Shown here: positions 23,301 to 33,200 of the stretch, one piece after another
How the letters are laid out: every line of letters starts with the position of its first letter
Position numbering within the stretch: position 1 is the stretch's first letter
Assembly (NCBI GenBank): GCA_900660155.1
Contig: CABFPE010000306.1
Span: forward strand, 791,178 to 855,177
Length of the DNA: 64,000 bases
Direction of reading: 5' to 3'
Source of the DNA: Hofstenia miamia
Taxonomy: Eukaryota; Xenacoelomorpha; Acoela; Hofsteniidae
Notes under the pieces: model-generated
What the model was told of the DNA's origin: nothing
The model's database searches: none
What the model saw: only the letters and a program-made list of their open reading frames with translations
Translations under genes and position numbers: made by a program

Positions 23301-25595
23301 TTATTACTGGCATTTGTATCAAATGAATTATGCCCATTTTTCGTTCATTATCAGTGTTATACTTTGTGCATTTATTTGCTCTTTTGTTGAATTTAAAATA
23401 TTTATTAAGAAAGTGTCCATTGATTGCTTTAAATATTTTACTAAGGCTACTATAAGTGTTAATATACAATGGTGATAGAATTGATGTTTTGTGTATTAAG
23501 TCATCAACTTCATGTTTGTCAATATAATTACTTCCACAGTACAGGTCATTTTTGTTTTTACTCATGAATATCTACAAGATGAGGCCAAAGCTCAAATATG
23601 TTAAAAACCAGAGTAAAATCTATCACGTATCACAGTTTGAGGCGATTGCCTTAATTTTTCTAATATTTATTACGAAATGTAGTTCCTGTTAGAATTTACT
23701 ATGGTATTTATATAGAGCGTACCGTATAGAACGCAGAAAATAAAATGAAATCGTAATAATTTGAATTAGCGACGCTTTGTGTTATGAAAGTGTGACAGAG
23801 TGCCTGTAATTCTTATTTTTTTGTAGGAGCTTTGTCATACTTCCCATATGACAAAGCGCCGTTTTGGTGTTTGAGAAATTGGGAGGGGAGTTTCCCAGTG
23901 ATACATGCAGGTAAAATTTTTTTAGCCAAATGCTGCCTTATTAATATTTCTTTATTGTACATAGAGATCAAAAGGTGCACACCAAATCCTGTCAAAATAT
24001 ATCCCATACCTCCATACTAACTGTGCTAAATTATATTCCCGAGTTCTTCATATGATGTTAGAAATGTGCAATTTAGACAGGAGCTCTATGTGCAATGGGA
24101 AATTGGCCAGGGAGCTCCATGAACTGTATATACCAAATTCGAAAACTCATAGTACACAGAGCGCTGATTTTTATAAAAAATATTTATAGTAATCACAATA
24201 CTGTATTATAAAGATTCCGCTAGTGCAAGAGAATCAGATTTGAAGTCCTCGCAAAAACCTCTTGGGGACAGTTTTCGTTCCATTTTATTCTGTAGTAAAC
24301 CAGAGTGCGTATGTTATATAATTCGATAGAGGATAATGCAGTATACATCTATTTGTACAACGTTATATATTGTTGGTAGGTGATGGTCATTATGGGTGTT
24401 AAAAGTTCTATTATAGCAAGGCGCACAGCACGCTTTTGAACAAATTTTCGCTTGCAGCACTCCCAGACCGTTGAGCCGTACATAATGATAGGCAATGTGC
24501 AGATAACGGAGATTTCTGTTCTTTCACCAAGTAAGAAAACGATATAGCTATTCTTTGCACAAATTGTATATGAGTCCTGAAACCAAGTTTCTCGTCAATT
24601 GCGAAGTCTTGCACTTTCAAATGGTTTGCGCAATTAATGGATCTCCTCTAAGCATGGCCAATATTTCTTGTGACTTGGATTCTCAAAATTTGAATTAATG
24701 TTCGCAACAAAATGTAGACATAGCCATATCCCGGCATTATATGCAAAGCGGGGCGCATTGCATTTCAAACTGTTTAGTTAATTCTAAGCAACAGTTAATT
24801 TGAACTATATAAAATGGTTCCTGTCAATATTTTCGAAATCCAAAAATTTCGAAAAGTACAACTGTTCTATTAATTAGAGATAAAAATTATGAAGAATAAA
24901 TGTTATGCGTTAAATTGTAATGAAATACATTTTGCAGTTTAAGAAGAACTTAAAATTTTATTAAATTAGCTGTCAAAATTCAATAAGTTTACTAGGGATT
25001 GATTCTACTTGCTATTATCAAAAAATTTCGAAAACAAAGTTCTAATGATATCATTTGCATTGAAACTTAACCCTAGCCCTCCTCCTAATCGTAAAAATGA
25101 TTTTCAAAATTTAAACTCACAAATGGCATTTTTCGAAATTTTTGGACGACACCATATAAAATATATATATTGTATAAACGTGAAAACTGACAAATCAACA
25201 TTATAGCTGTACTTGAGAATGAATGTTAGTATTAATGAAACCGGAACAGTATAGAAGCTTTGACAAACGGAATGACAAAATTTGTTTATAACATATCGCA
25301 AAAAATCTAGAAATTTTGTATGTTAACGAAAATACACCTACACTTCAAGAATTCTGTCACCCATTCGAATACCAGCTTGTTGAGCAGCTCCACCATCAAG
25401 AACTGCACTAACGTGCTGCAATGGAGCATATAATTGCCCATTAATACTTTTAAGCTGTCCTCCCTCATTTACTTGCCCTCTAACATTAAATCCAAATCCT
25501 GTACCTGTTTTTTTAATTATTACAGTTCTAGGACCAGAATCAATTTGTGGTCCTAGCATACTTAGTTTGTCTACTTCTTCCTCAGTGACGGACAT
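10321..25595 (-). CDS. SNX27: Sorting nexin 27 (PDZ, PX and FERM-like domains) with an SNX17-like tail
   Basis: Eleven coding exons, in transcript order: 25342-25595, 22643-22785, 22317-22601, 21132-21313, 20990-21089, 18664-18827, 18538-18621, 18346-18498, 14827-14961, 13012-13185, 10321-10368. All junctions have GT/AG ends and agreeing phases; the total of 1,722 bases gives 573 residues plus stop. The PDZ domain (about 23-112) keeps GFGFNVRG and the exposed hairpin ending [11 protein letters not shown] that binds retromer VPS26 in vertebrates. The PX domain (about 134-245) keeps RYSDF and RLPGKWPLS for PtdIns3P binding. A FERM-like module (about 257-516) contains [11 protein letters not shown] and RRWLFNPY. 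A Ser/Thr/Asn-rich linker follows and ends in [11 protein letters not shown]. The protein should recycle PDZ-ligand cargo from early endosomes. The length is close to human (541), with a shorter N-terminus and an added tail. Introns hold several transposons. Confidence 0.93.
10764..11161. mobile_element. Non-autonomous DNA element with exact 8-bp target duplication and internal tandem repeats
   Basis: The ends read GGCCTTATTGCTGATCAGCG and, on the opposite strand, GGCGTTATTGCTGATCAAGG, continuing as near-identical GGACTCTGAT. Both sides are flanked by ACGTACTA (10,756-10,763 and 11,162-11,169). The interior holds two clear and one partial copy of a degenerate unit of about 95 bases built on ATAGACCTAAGCTCTAACCC and AACCTAAAC words. 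An 8-bp duplication fits hAT, P or Merlin-type transposases; GG-starting ends are less usual for hAT. It lies in the last SNX27 intron. Confidence 0.85.
14172..14300. repeat. (TA)n microsatellite with an assembly gap of Ns
   Basis: TA dinucleotides run into an N block at 14,202-14,269 and resume to 14,300. The gap is probably of estimated or unresolved length, caused by the microsatellite. Frames across it are artefacts. A second (TA)n tract lies at 14,773-14,797. Confidence 0.95.
15190..17000 (-). mobile_element. Decayed LINE with reverse transcriptase remnants in an SNX27 intron
   Basis: The longest minus-strand piece (16,182-16,706) reads [31 protein letters not shown] and [14 protein letters not shown], the N-terminal RT region of a jockey/CR1-like LINE. 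Upstream, 16,731-17,000 gives the lysine/arginine-rich region before the RT ([16 protein letters not shown]). Downstream, broken frames give a [13 protein letters not shown] core (about 16,050) and later LKYLGV and LPILL pieces to about 15,190. Many stops and frame changes mark it as old. It has the same orientation as SNX27 and sits wholly within the intron 14,962-18,345. Confidence 0.75.
17494..17875. mobile_element. hAT-like non-autonomous element, GGGTCGGGC-rich
   Basis: The left end reads CAGGGTGGCAAACGGGTTTA; the right end, on the opposite strand, reads CAGAGTGACAAACAAGTTAC. Inside, the words CAGCCCGACCCGC occur in inverted orientation near both ends. CAGRGTG-type ends resemble hAT elements, but no clean 8-bp duplication was found. 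It lies in an SNX27 intron. Confidence 0.55.
19216..20605. mobile_element. Harbinger-like non-autonomous element with TTA target duplication
   Basis: The left end reads TGCTGGATTTCCACGAGCGC; the right end on the opposite strand reads TGCTGCGTTTCCACGAGCAC, extending through CGCTACGGACA. TTA flanks both sides (19,213-19,215 and 20,606-20,608), as expected for PIF/Harbinger-type elements. The 1,390-base interior has no recognisable transposase, so it is a deletion derivative or MITE. It lies in the SNX27 intron 18,828-20,989. Confidence 0.7.
24390..24700 (-). mobile_element. Small LINE reverse transcriptase C-terminal remnant
   Basis: Minus-strand frames read [13 protein letters not shown], then [14 protein letters not shown] and [10 protein letters not shown]. 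These match the order and style of the region just after the RT core in jockey/CR1-like LINEs. It is broken by frame changes and lies in the SNX27 intron between the PDZ exon and the next exon. Confidence 0.6.
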
Positions 25596-26060
25596 GTTGG
25601 CAACTAAATTTCTGTTAGTAAAATATATATGTATTGTAAGTTTTGTCAAATATATTTTAATATTTCATCGTTCTTTGTAAAAATCTTACATTTTGCGTAA
25701 TATTTTATAAAATATGATTGTTCTAAAAGGGACACATTTTAAATTTAATTTCTAGTGTTGGGAAACTTGTACTGTGTAAGTTTGTATTAGTGTTTATAAA
25801 TTTTAAATTTTTGTTACAATTGTTGATTCTTAACAAGTATTAACTCAAACGAATCTGATTTTTCAATGCATGTCACAAAATCTAATATTGGACGTGAATA
25901 TTAATCAAACGGTTTACTGAAAAGTCGGCTAAATAATGCATTAAACTTGAAAAATTATTATTTGTAGATTTTGACTTATTGAAGAATTGAAATATACGTC
26001 TAATTTTGTGTTTTTAATCTATACTAACAGCTCTATCTTTAAACAGGGGCAAATTTTCGA

Positions 26061-26290
26061 CGTTATTGTACTTTGGGGGACCCAGTTTATGTGACGTCAT
26101 AAAATGGGTATAAAACTCTAACCCTAACCCCAATCCCTCACCCAAAAATTGGGTGTTTTCCAAAAAATTAATCAACAAGATGAAATGCGATATAATTGCA
26201 ATGGTTGGGGAGTAGGGTTAGGGTTAAGGTTAGAGTTTACTACCCATTTTATGACGTCACTCAAACTGGGTCCCCTAAAGTACAATAACG
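26061..26290. mobile_element. Fold-back element with long inverted arms carrying TGACGTCA and TTAGGG-like words
   Basis: The left arm begins CGTTATTGTACTTTGGGGGA and the right arm, on the opposite strand, begins CGTTATTGTACTTTAGGGGA. The match continues through CCCAGTTT, GTGACGTCATAAAATGGGTA and AACTCTAACC, about 70 bases per arm. Each arm holds the palindrome TGACGTCA (a CREB-type site) and ends in a few AACCCTAACCC words. No coding capacity was seen. Confidence 0.8.
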
Positions 26291-28014
26291 AAATAGAAAT
26301 ATCAATTCCACATGTAGAAGCACTATTTAGTTTTTCTAAATTTGCGTTGATTTATAATTTCCTGATTAAAAACTATCGCATTTTAGTTTTTAGCCCACTG
26401 AAATTAGCCAAATTTAGCTAATACCAATCAAACTACAGTAGAACGATGTTTACCCTGCTGCTTTTTGGAAAGCTTTGAAATAATCTAACCGTAAAATGCT
26501 TGCAAATGGTTTTTTGAAAGGGAAGGGAGGCTCTAGAATGTAAACTATTTGGCCGATGCTTAGCAAAAATATTACGTCGCTGGTGTAAAAACATTGTCAA
26601 TATTACAAGAAATACCTCTGATGTAAATATCTGGTTCTGGATAATTCTTTATGCCCAATTTCTCGTCAAAGACATTAATATTCCAAGTAAGGAAAGCATT
26701 GACCGTAGCTAAGGTCTGTGCTCTAATAATATGTTATGCATTTCACCAGGAACATTAAAAACGCCATGCAAACATTTAACAGCAGCCAAACACAAAATGT
26801 TTGGAGTTTTAATTAAAAACATTTTTATCTAGTTTATTGAAACGATGAAACCTTCTAACGCTCAGCAAATCAGTTTTTGTGCATATTTGCAGAATGAAAA
26901 GAGTGATAATAAAACAAGCTTCTCTCCCGACTGCGAGAAATAGTATTTGGCTTGTTGTAGGAAATCATTGAGTTCATTCATGCTACTAGATAAGTGGAGG
27001 TACAAATTGATAGAGAAACATCTTATAACATTCGAAAAATTGCGATAACTCTACTCTGGAGGTTTGTTGTCACTGGGAAATATCGAGTTTAACAGAAGCT
27101 AAAATTGAATATTTGATTTGTTTGATGATCTGCATTATTTTTTTCAAGAAGAATGGCATTAATTCATTAAAATTGTACAATAAAAATTACAAAGAAAATT
27201 CCTTAATACCGTCAAATGGAGGGAATAGGAATAATTTTTTAAGTTTTTTACAAAGATCTGGAACATGTAAAGTGTATTTCAATGAATTTTACATTATAAT
27301 GGGACCTATGGCTCCTGAAATTTCATCTCAATAAACATAAGAATATTTAGTTGTTTTAAATTTTAAAAGTATTTCAATTCACTCTTTTGGATGGGGATGA
27401 ATAGGAACACATATGATTTCTTTGAAATATTTTAATTTAAGCATAAAATTTTAAATTATTTTGCATTTAAAAATATACTAGTGAAATGGATTAGCATAGC
27501 TAAGACTACCCCATGGCACATAAACTTATAGTAATTAATTTATAGACAAAAGAACAATGTACAATATTAAGCATAGCATGAGTAATAATTAAATAAAATT
27601 TTCTCCTTGTCTACAATTTCCTATTTCTGAACACTGTACATACTTACCACATTTGATGATACTCCATAGGATTGGTCAATTTTTTTGTACTAAAATTTAC
27701 ACCATGCACCTACTGCAAAGATCGCAAAACAATTTTTTTATTTTAGAATTTAGAGTTTTAGCGAGAGCTTTACATTTGTGAATTGGGTGATTTTCTTTAA
27801 TTTTATCAATATATTTATTTGATCAGTATTTCCTTGCTTGAACATTTACCTGGGAATGAAAAAAGAAAAATAATTGTCGTCCTTTCTGAATTTTAAAAAG
27901 AGAATTTTTTGTTGTAACACATTTTCGCTAGGCACTGGAATTGATTTTTGAAAGATTGATCATTATATTGAATTATGATATGACAGAAGATACAAACTCC
28001 TATATACAAAGTGT

Positions 28015-28160
28015 TTCACGTGTTGGTTGTTTGTGAACTAAATGATTGGCAATCACATTCGTTTCTAGTTCTGAAGATACTGTGAAATCAAGTTCAAAAT
28101 CGTCTTGATGTTAGCATTGTGGGATTAACTGAGGAATTGAACGTTGCCTAATATAATCAT
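28015..28160 (-). mobile_element. Diverged fragment of the 7,186-8,742 mariner family
   Basis: Read on the minus strand, this segment aligns with about 7,400-7,560 of the intact mariner. Shared words include AATCACATTCGTTTCTAG followed by GAAGAT.CTGTGA (plus-strand form here) and the later TTAACTGA.GAATTG. It represents only the 5' non-coding part of the element and is an old partial copy. Confidence 0.7.
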
Positions 28161-29169
28161 TATCTGGAATGCATTGTCATGACATGTTCAGGGAAGGAAT
28201 ATTAGTCACCACATTTTATATTTGAATAGACTAAGACTAGGAAATTGCAATCCACGTTTTTTATATATTGGTATGTATATTCTTTGAAAAGTAATTGCAG
28301 TTAGCACTGCTATCAAGATATGACTACTGGCCAATTTATGCTGAATAAGCGTTTAATATAATTATGGGGTTTGTAATTCAGCATTCTGTAGAAAGAGTAA
28401 TTGTAGAGATAAGTAGTCTATGAAATCAACCGTTTTACTAATTGTGGGATCAAAAATTCTTGATATAATAATGGTTATGTTTGGTAAGTTTGTTGAAATG
28501 ACTATTAAAATGTAAATAATTCAAAAATGCCAGGCTAATAACTGTATTTGTGTCTTGTTTAAGATTAATTATAGGTGTGCCGGAGCATTGAACTGTCGTA
28601 TTAGCATGTTTGAAAAATTAATGCGTAATAGATCGCTTAATTAGCCCTTTACTAGTTTTTTGCGCAATTCGTGTGAAGATTTATTAACATTGATATGATT
28701 TGTGCAATCTGCTCATTCACTTTCGCCGATGTCAACACAATATTATAGGATTTGCATGATAGAAATTTAGTAGGCGAATTTTGTGTATAAATTGAGCAAT
28801 TCTTATCATCGTGAAATTCAACCTTTACGTGCCTAGTTGATCGTTTTTACCAATTTAAAATTATCTAATAGTTGTCGATATGTAATTTTTTACGCAATTG
28901 CCTTTTTTAAAATTATTTCCATCTTAAATTCCTTTGATGTGATTTTATGTGTTTGTTAATTTTGAATATTTCCTCACATTACAACATCTGAACTGATGTA
29001 CATGTATATGTGTTTAATTCTTTTGCTTTATTCATTGAGACATTGCATATAATATCTAAACACTTAATTCTTACTTTATTAGAAATTCAAATTTTAGTGG
29101 CTCAGGATAAATTATAAAAAAAACAAAAATGGTTTATTTTTTACTCTGGTTGAGTCAGGAAAAATTCTA

Positions 29170-29450
29170 AAATTCAGGCTTTTGCCTATCTCGTTTTATC
29201 TCAAATTCCTTGACTTAATAATTCTCAATAAACTGCTTCTCGGCTTCTACAATTTTGATGTATTTCATTTCCTTAAATTCTCATCCTCTATCAGTTGTTG
29301 ACGACCCTACTGTAAAGATCGTTTCTTCTACCTCGCATTTACAAAGCTACTTTTACCAGCAACTTTTACTATCGTCTAATTCCACTTGCTAATTTCATAA
29401 TTTCATCATCTTGAATTAGATTTGTGTTTTTTCAAACAACGCATCTTACA
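29170..29450. repeat. Diverged interspersed repeat, copy 1 (pair with 31,075-31,335)
   Basis: Shared words in the same order, such as TTAATAATTCTCAAT.AACTGCT, AATTTTGAT, TAATTTCAT and CATCTTGA, link this segment to 31,075-31,335. The family is unknown and both copies are non-coding. Copy 2 lies inside citron intron 4. Confidence 0.45.
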
Positions 29451-29608
29451 GTTTCTTCTCTAAATGCAACTAATTTCCTTTCTTCAATTGCTTCTCTTGT
29501 CATGTTCGATTCTAATTTTCATTGTATACACTATTAATTTTGGTTATTAACATTATTATTGCTAATGATAATTCATTGTTCTTTATTATGCATTTTTAGA
29601 GGTTGAAC

Positions 29609-30262
29609 ATGTCAATTGTATATAGATTTTCGAAGCTAAAGAAGTCTTTTGAATCTGACCAGAATAGACTTGAACTGTTGTGCGATGCCTCAAAAGTAGT
29701 CTTTTTGGAATATGAAAGACACAATTTTCCACCGAATTACCAAAATTTTAATTTCGGTAGGTTTTTATTACTTATTTGAAGCAACAAATTATTCAATTCA
29801 GCACAAATTTCACAATGTTGTTTGTTTTTATGGATTTTTAATTTCTAATGCTCATTAAGCCTAAAATTTCTAAAAGCATTTATGACATCGATAAAGATTA
29901 ATACTTTTAGTTAGAACTCCTCTAACAAAAATGTACGCCAGTTTGCCTTTAACTGATGACTTCCAGTTTTTAACCACCATTTACAAAGGCAATTTCACAG
30001 AAGTCAAACTTGTCAGAGAATCGTCGTCTTCAAAAATTTATGCTGCGAAAATTATGAATAAACAAAATTTGCTCAGTGATTCAGAGGTAATGCTGTGTTT
30101 ATGCTTATTTGCATTACATGTTTAGGTGAATTTTATGCAAGAACGGCAGATTCTTGCTAAGAACCAATCGCCATGGCTTCTAAAAATGATGTACGCCTTT
30201 CATGACAGTGTATAGTAAGTCTGAAATACTTTAATATATTGAAATGTGAACATCATACTGCA

Positions 30263-30298
<36 letters not shown>

Positions 30299-33200
30299 GC
30301 ATGCATGCATGGAGCAGTTACTTCATTATTATGAATTTTCAGATTATTTTTTTCAATTACATATTTGTAAGATTTGTCAACAGTTTTAAAAACCCCACCA
30401 TGGTTTTTAGCGCTTATCTGATTACTGAATACGTGCCTGGTGGTGACTTGGTAACACTGATGTGCTTATATGGAGAATTTGTTGACGAAGAAGTTGCATG
30501 CTTCTATGTAGCAGAAATTGTTGAAGCAGTGCATACGCTCCACAAACTAGGATACGCGCATAGGTAACTATGAATTTTTATTTTCTATTTTCTATGCGCT
30601 TTATCCATCAAAATCACTCATTGTTTTAACTACTGTATTTTGCAAAATATCTTTTTGATATTGGCGAATGCTTTCGATAAAGTTATGAACTGCTTGTCAA
30701 TAGACTTGGTTTTGTTTCCATCTTTGCATTTTGCTATCTTTTTTTACCGTGAACAATCTCTGACAATTGAAAATACTATCCCTCCAAACTTTCTGTGTCA
30801 CAGACTACTGTTCTCAGTCCTCTTCTCTTTTCTTTTCAACTCAACCAAACCTCTGTTTTCTTTTAAAACTAATGTACTTGAACTTTGCATTTTAGTCTCT
30901 GGACAGCTCAACATATAAGATTTAAAATGTGCATCTGCCTTCTGTTTTCTCAATTCCTCCATCCCATATCTCTACTCTCTATTATGGTTCCAGTATCATG
31001 TATTGATCTCATTTGATATTTTCTTCTCAAAATTCTTGCATTTTCTACTTAATTTGAAACGTCTTCCAATATCATTTTATCTCGATTTTTTGATTTAATA
31101 ATTCTCAATGAACTGCTAACACGTTGCGATTTTGATATCCATGACTATTTAAAATTCTCTTATTCAGTGTATGGCAATGCGTCTCTTCAAATCTTATTTA
31201 TCATTTTAACGGAATTCACTGATTTATTTCCATCGTCAATTTCTTTTATCTAATCATTTCTCCTGCTAATTTTATACCCCAACATCTTGATCTTATTTCA
31301 AGCTGCACTTTTTGTTTTTTTCCAAACCTCGATATATAAATAAAGAATAACTTTAAAGTGTTTTTCCTATAGTTCACACAATTAAAGTTCATGATCTTTT
31401 CTAAATTATTCTGTTAAACCTACTGTGTATACTAAAATGCAATTTTATTGTTATTGGCATTTGGAATTTATGAAATATCAGTGTTTTTGTGTACAACGTT
31501 TTTTAAATTATTGTCAAGTAAATTGTTGACTAATACTTGTTGCGTAGGGATTTAAAACCGGAAAATATTCTTCTTGATAGAACTGGGCATTTGAAGATTT
31601 GCGATTTTGGATCGGCAACTGCTATTTCAAATAAAGGCATTTGTGTAAGTAATCTCTCACTAAATTTCAAAACACGCTCTAACATTTTCATACCTTTATA
31701 TATGCAAGTATCAATTACACTAAATCTGTATTTTTAATACGAATTCCGAGGAAGTTCGATGAAAACAAATTAATCGACAAATGTGTTATAGGCATTAACA
31801 CTTTTCAAAATTGTGGTTTTCCTAGAATTATATATGAAATATTTTCTTTTACTACAGAAACCAATGATTTTAAAAAAAGTGGGAGAAGTTAGTCAGCCCG
31901 ATTTAAAAGCAAGGAGACATTTCTTGTCTACTCCAATTGCCTAAACTTCGGAAATCTAAAAGCGGATGTGTGTGGGTGATTTTAGTATGTAAAGCGATCG
32001 AAACAAGTTCCATTTTTAATCTATATTCAGTGTTCATTCTAGACCACAAAATTAGGGCGTCACTTGTTCCACATCCAGCATTTACAACAAGTGACGTTAT
32101 TGTGTTTCTACTGCAGGAACTAATAGGCGTCGCTCAGTGCGGAGTAAGTTGAATACGATGCCGTGAGTTTAAAGCATGCTTACTGTAAACAACGAAAACG
32201 AATAAAATGGGCACAATGTAAGTCCCCCGAAACGTTCTATCATGTGCCGTAATGGCCCACAGTTAGAATTATCAACGCGCCGCTTCATAGCCTGTGTGCG
32301 CCGAGGGCGCAATGGCGCGACTTAGAATGAACACTGTATATTTGATTGAACAGTTCCTACTGAAAAATAGACTTTGGACAGCGGATGCGCATGATATGAG
32401 GCCTGGGAATAGTTGTTATCTATAGATTTTCATCATTTAAAACAAACAATTTTCGTTATGAATTTGTCTTTCTGTATCAATCATTTCAACATTAGCATTC
32501 ATTTTAGTCACTTTGGTGAAAATATTTAATTAAATTAGACGTCGTGTTCTAGAATGCTATTACTCAGCTTAAAGCAATTTTTCTTTTTGCCCTTCTGATC
32601 TCTATTATTTCTGTATATTTGTAATTGTAAGGTCAGGCTTCACGTATTGGGCAGTGAATATTCAACTTAATATCATTCTTATATCTAATTTTAGTTTCCA
32701 TGCATATATTCCTTGGATTTTACCTAGTACACTTCTCTTTGATTTTATTAATAGTTTCTATATTTTAGACTGTTTCTGGAGTTAACGAGGTTATTAATTT
32801 TATGTTTTTAATTTTCTTTTAAAAATTTTAACTACTTGCCTTGTGGATTGTCCTTCTCAAATGAAATTCTTAAATTTTGAGTAGATTATGATTTTATAGA
32901 ATTGAATATCATTAAATGTGCTCATTGTTTTTGTTTGTTGTAATTTAGTGATATATATATATATATAATTTTTTTTCAGGGACGTGTCATGCAATTTTTA
33001 ACATCAAGAGGTCGATTATATAATTTCAGAATACACAATAGCAATATTTAATAAAGATTTTTAAAAAATTACGAAGCGGGATTATTGGTGTTCCTTTTAC
33101 TTATAATATTTTTTATTTCTGTACCAATAATCATTTTAATATATTGTTACCATATTACAAAATGCCTCTCTACAATGCGCCGCTATTTTTATAAGGGCAA

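Larger units (their letters stand above)
25596..29608. other. Divergent intergenic region between SNX27 and citron
   Basis: About 4 kb separates the SNX27 start codon (minus) from the citron start codon (plus). It must hold both promoters and any 5' UTR exons, but I see no diagnostic promoter element. Recognised content is the fold-back element at 26,061-26,290 and the mariner fragment near 28,015-28,160. The rest is AT-rich without gene-like frames. The SNX27 exon may begin at a splice acceptor just above its ATG (TTTAG before TTGCCAACATG). Confidence 0.6.

Noticed and set aside
23290-23565. A 91-residue minus-strand gene in an SNX27 intron
   Set aside because: AT-rich Lys/Asn/Ile composition, no motif, no splice support, and the intron is already bounded by secure exons.
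26110-26240. Interstitial telomere
   Set aside because: Only two or three TTAGGG-like words per arm, inside the inverted arms of a fold-back element.
30264-30310. Regulatory element at the TA/CATG run
   Set aside because: Simple dinucleotide and tetranucleotide repeats within a citron intron, with no further support.
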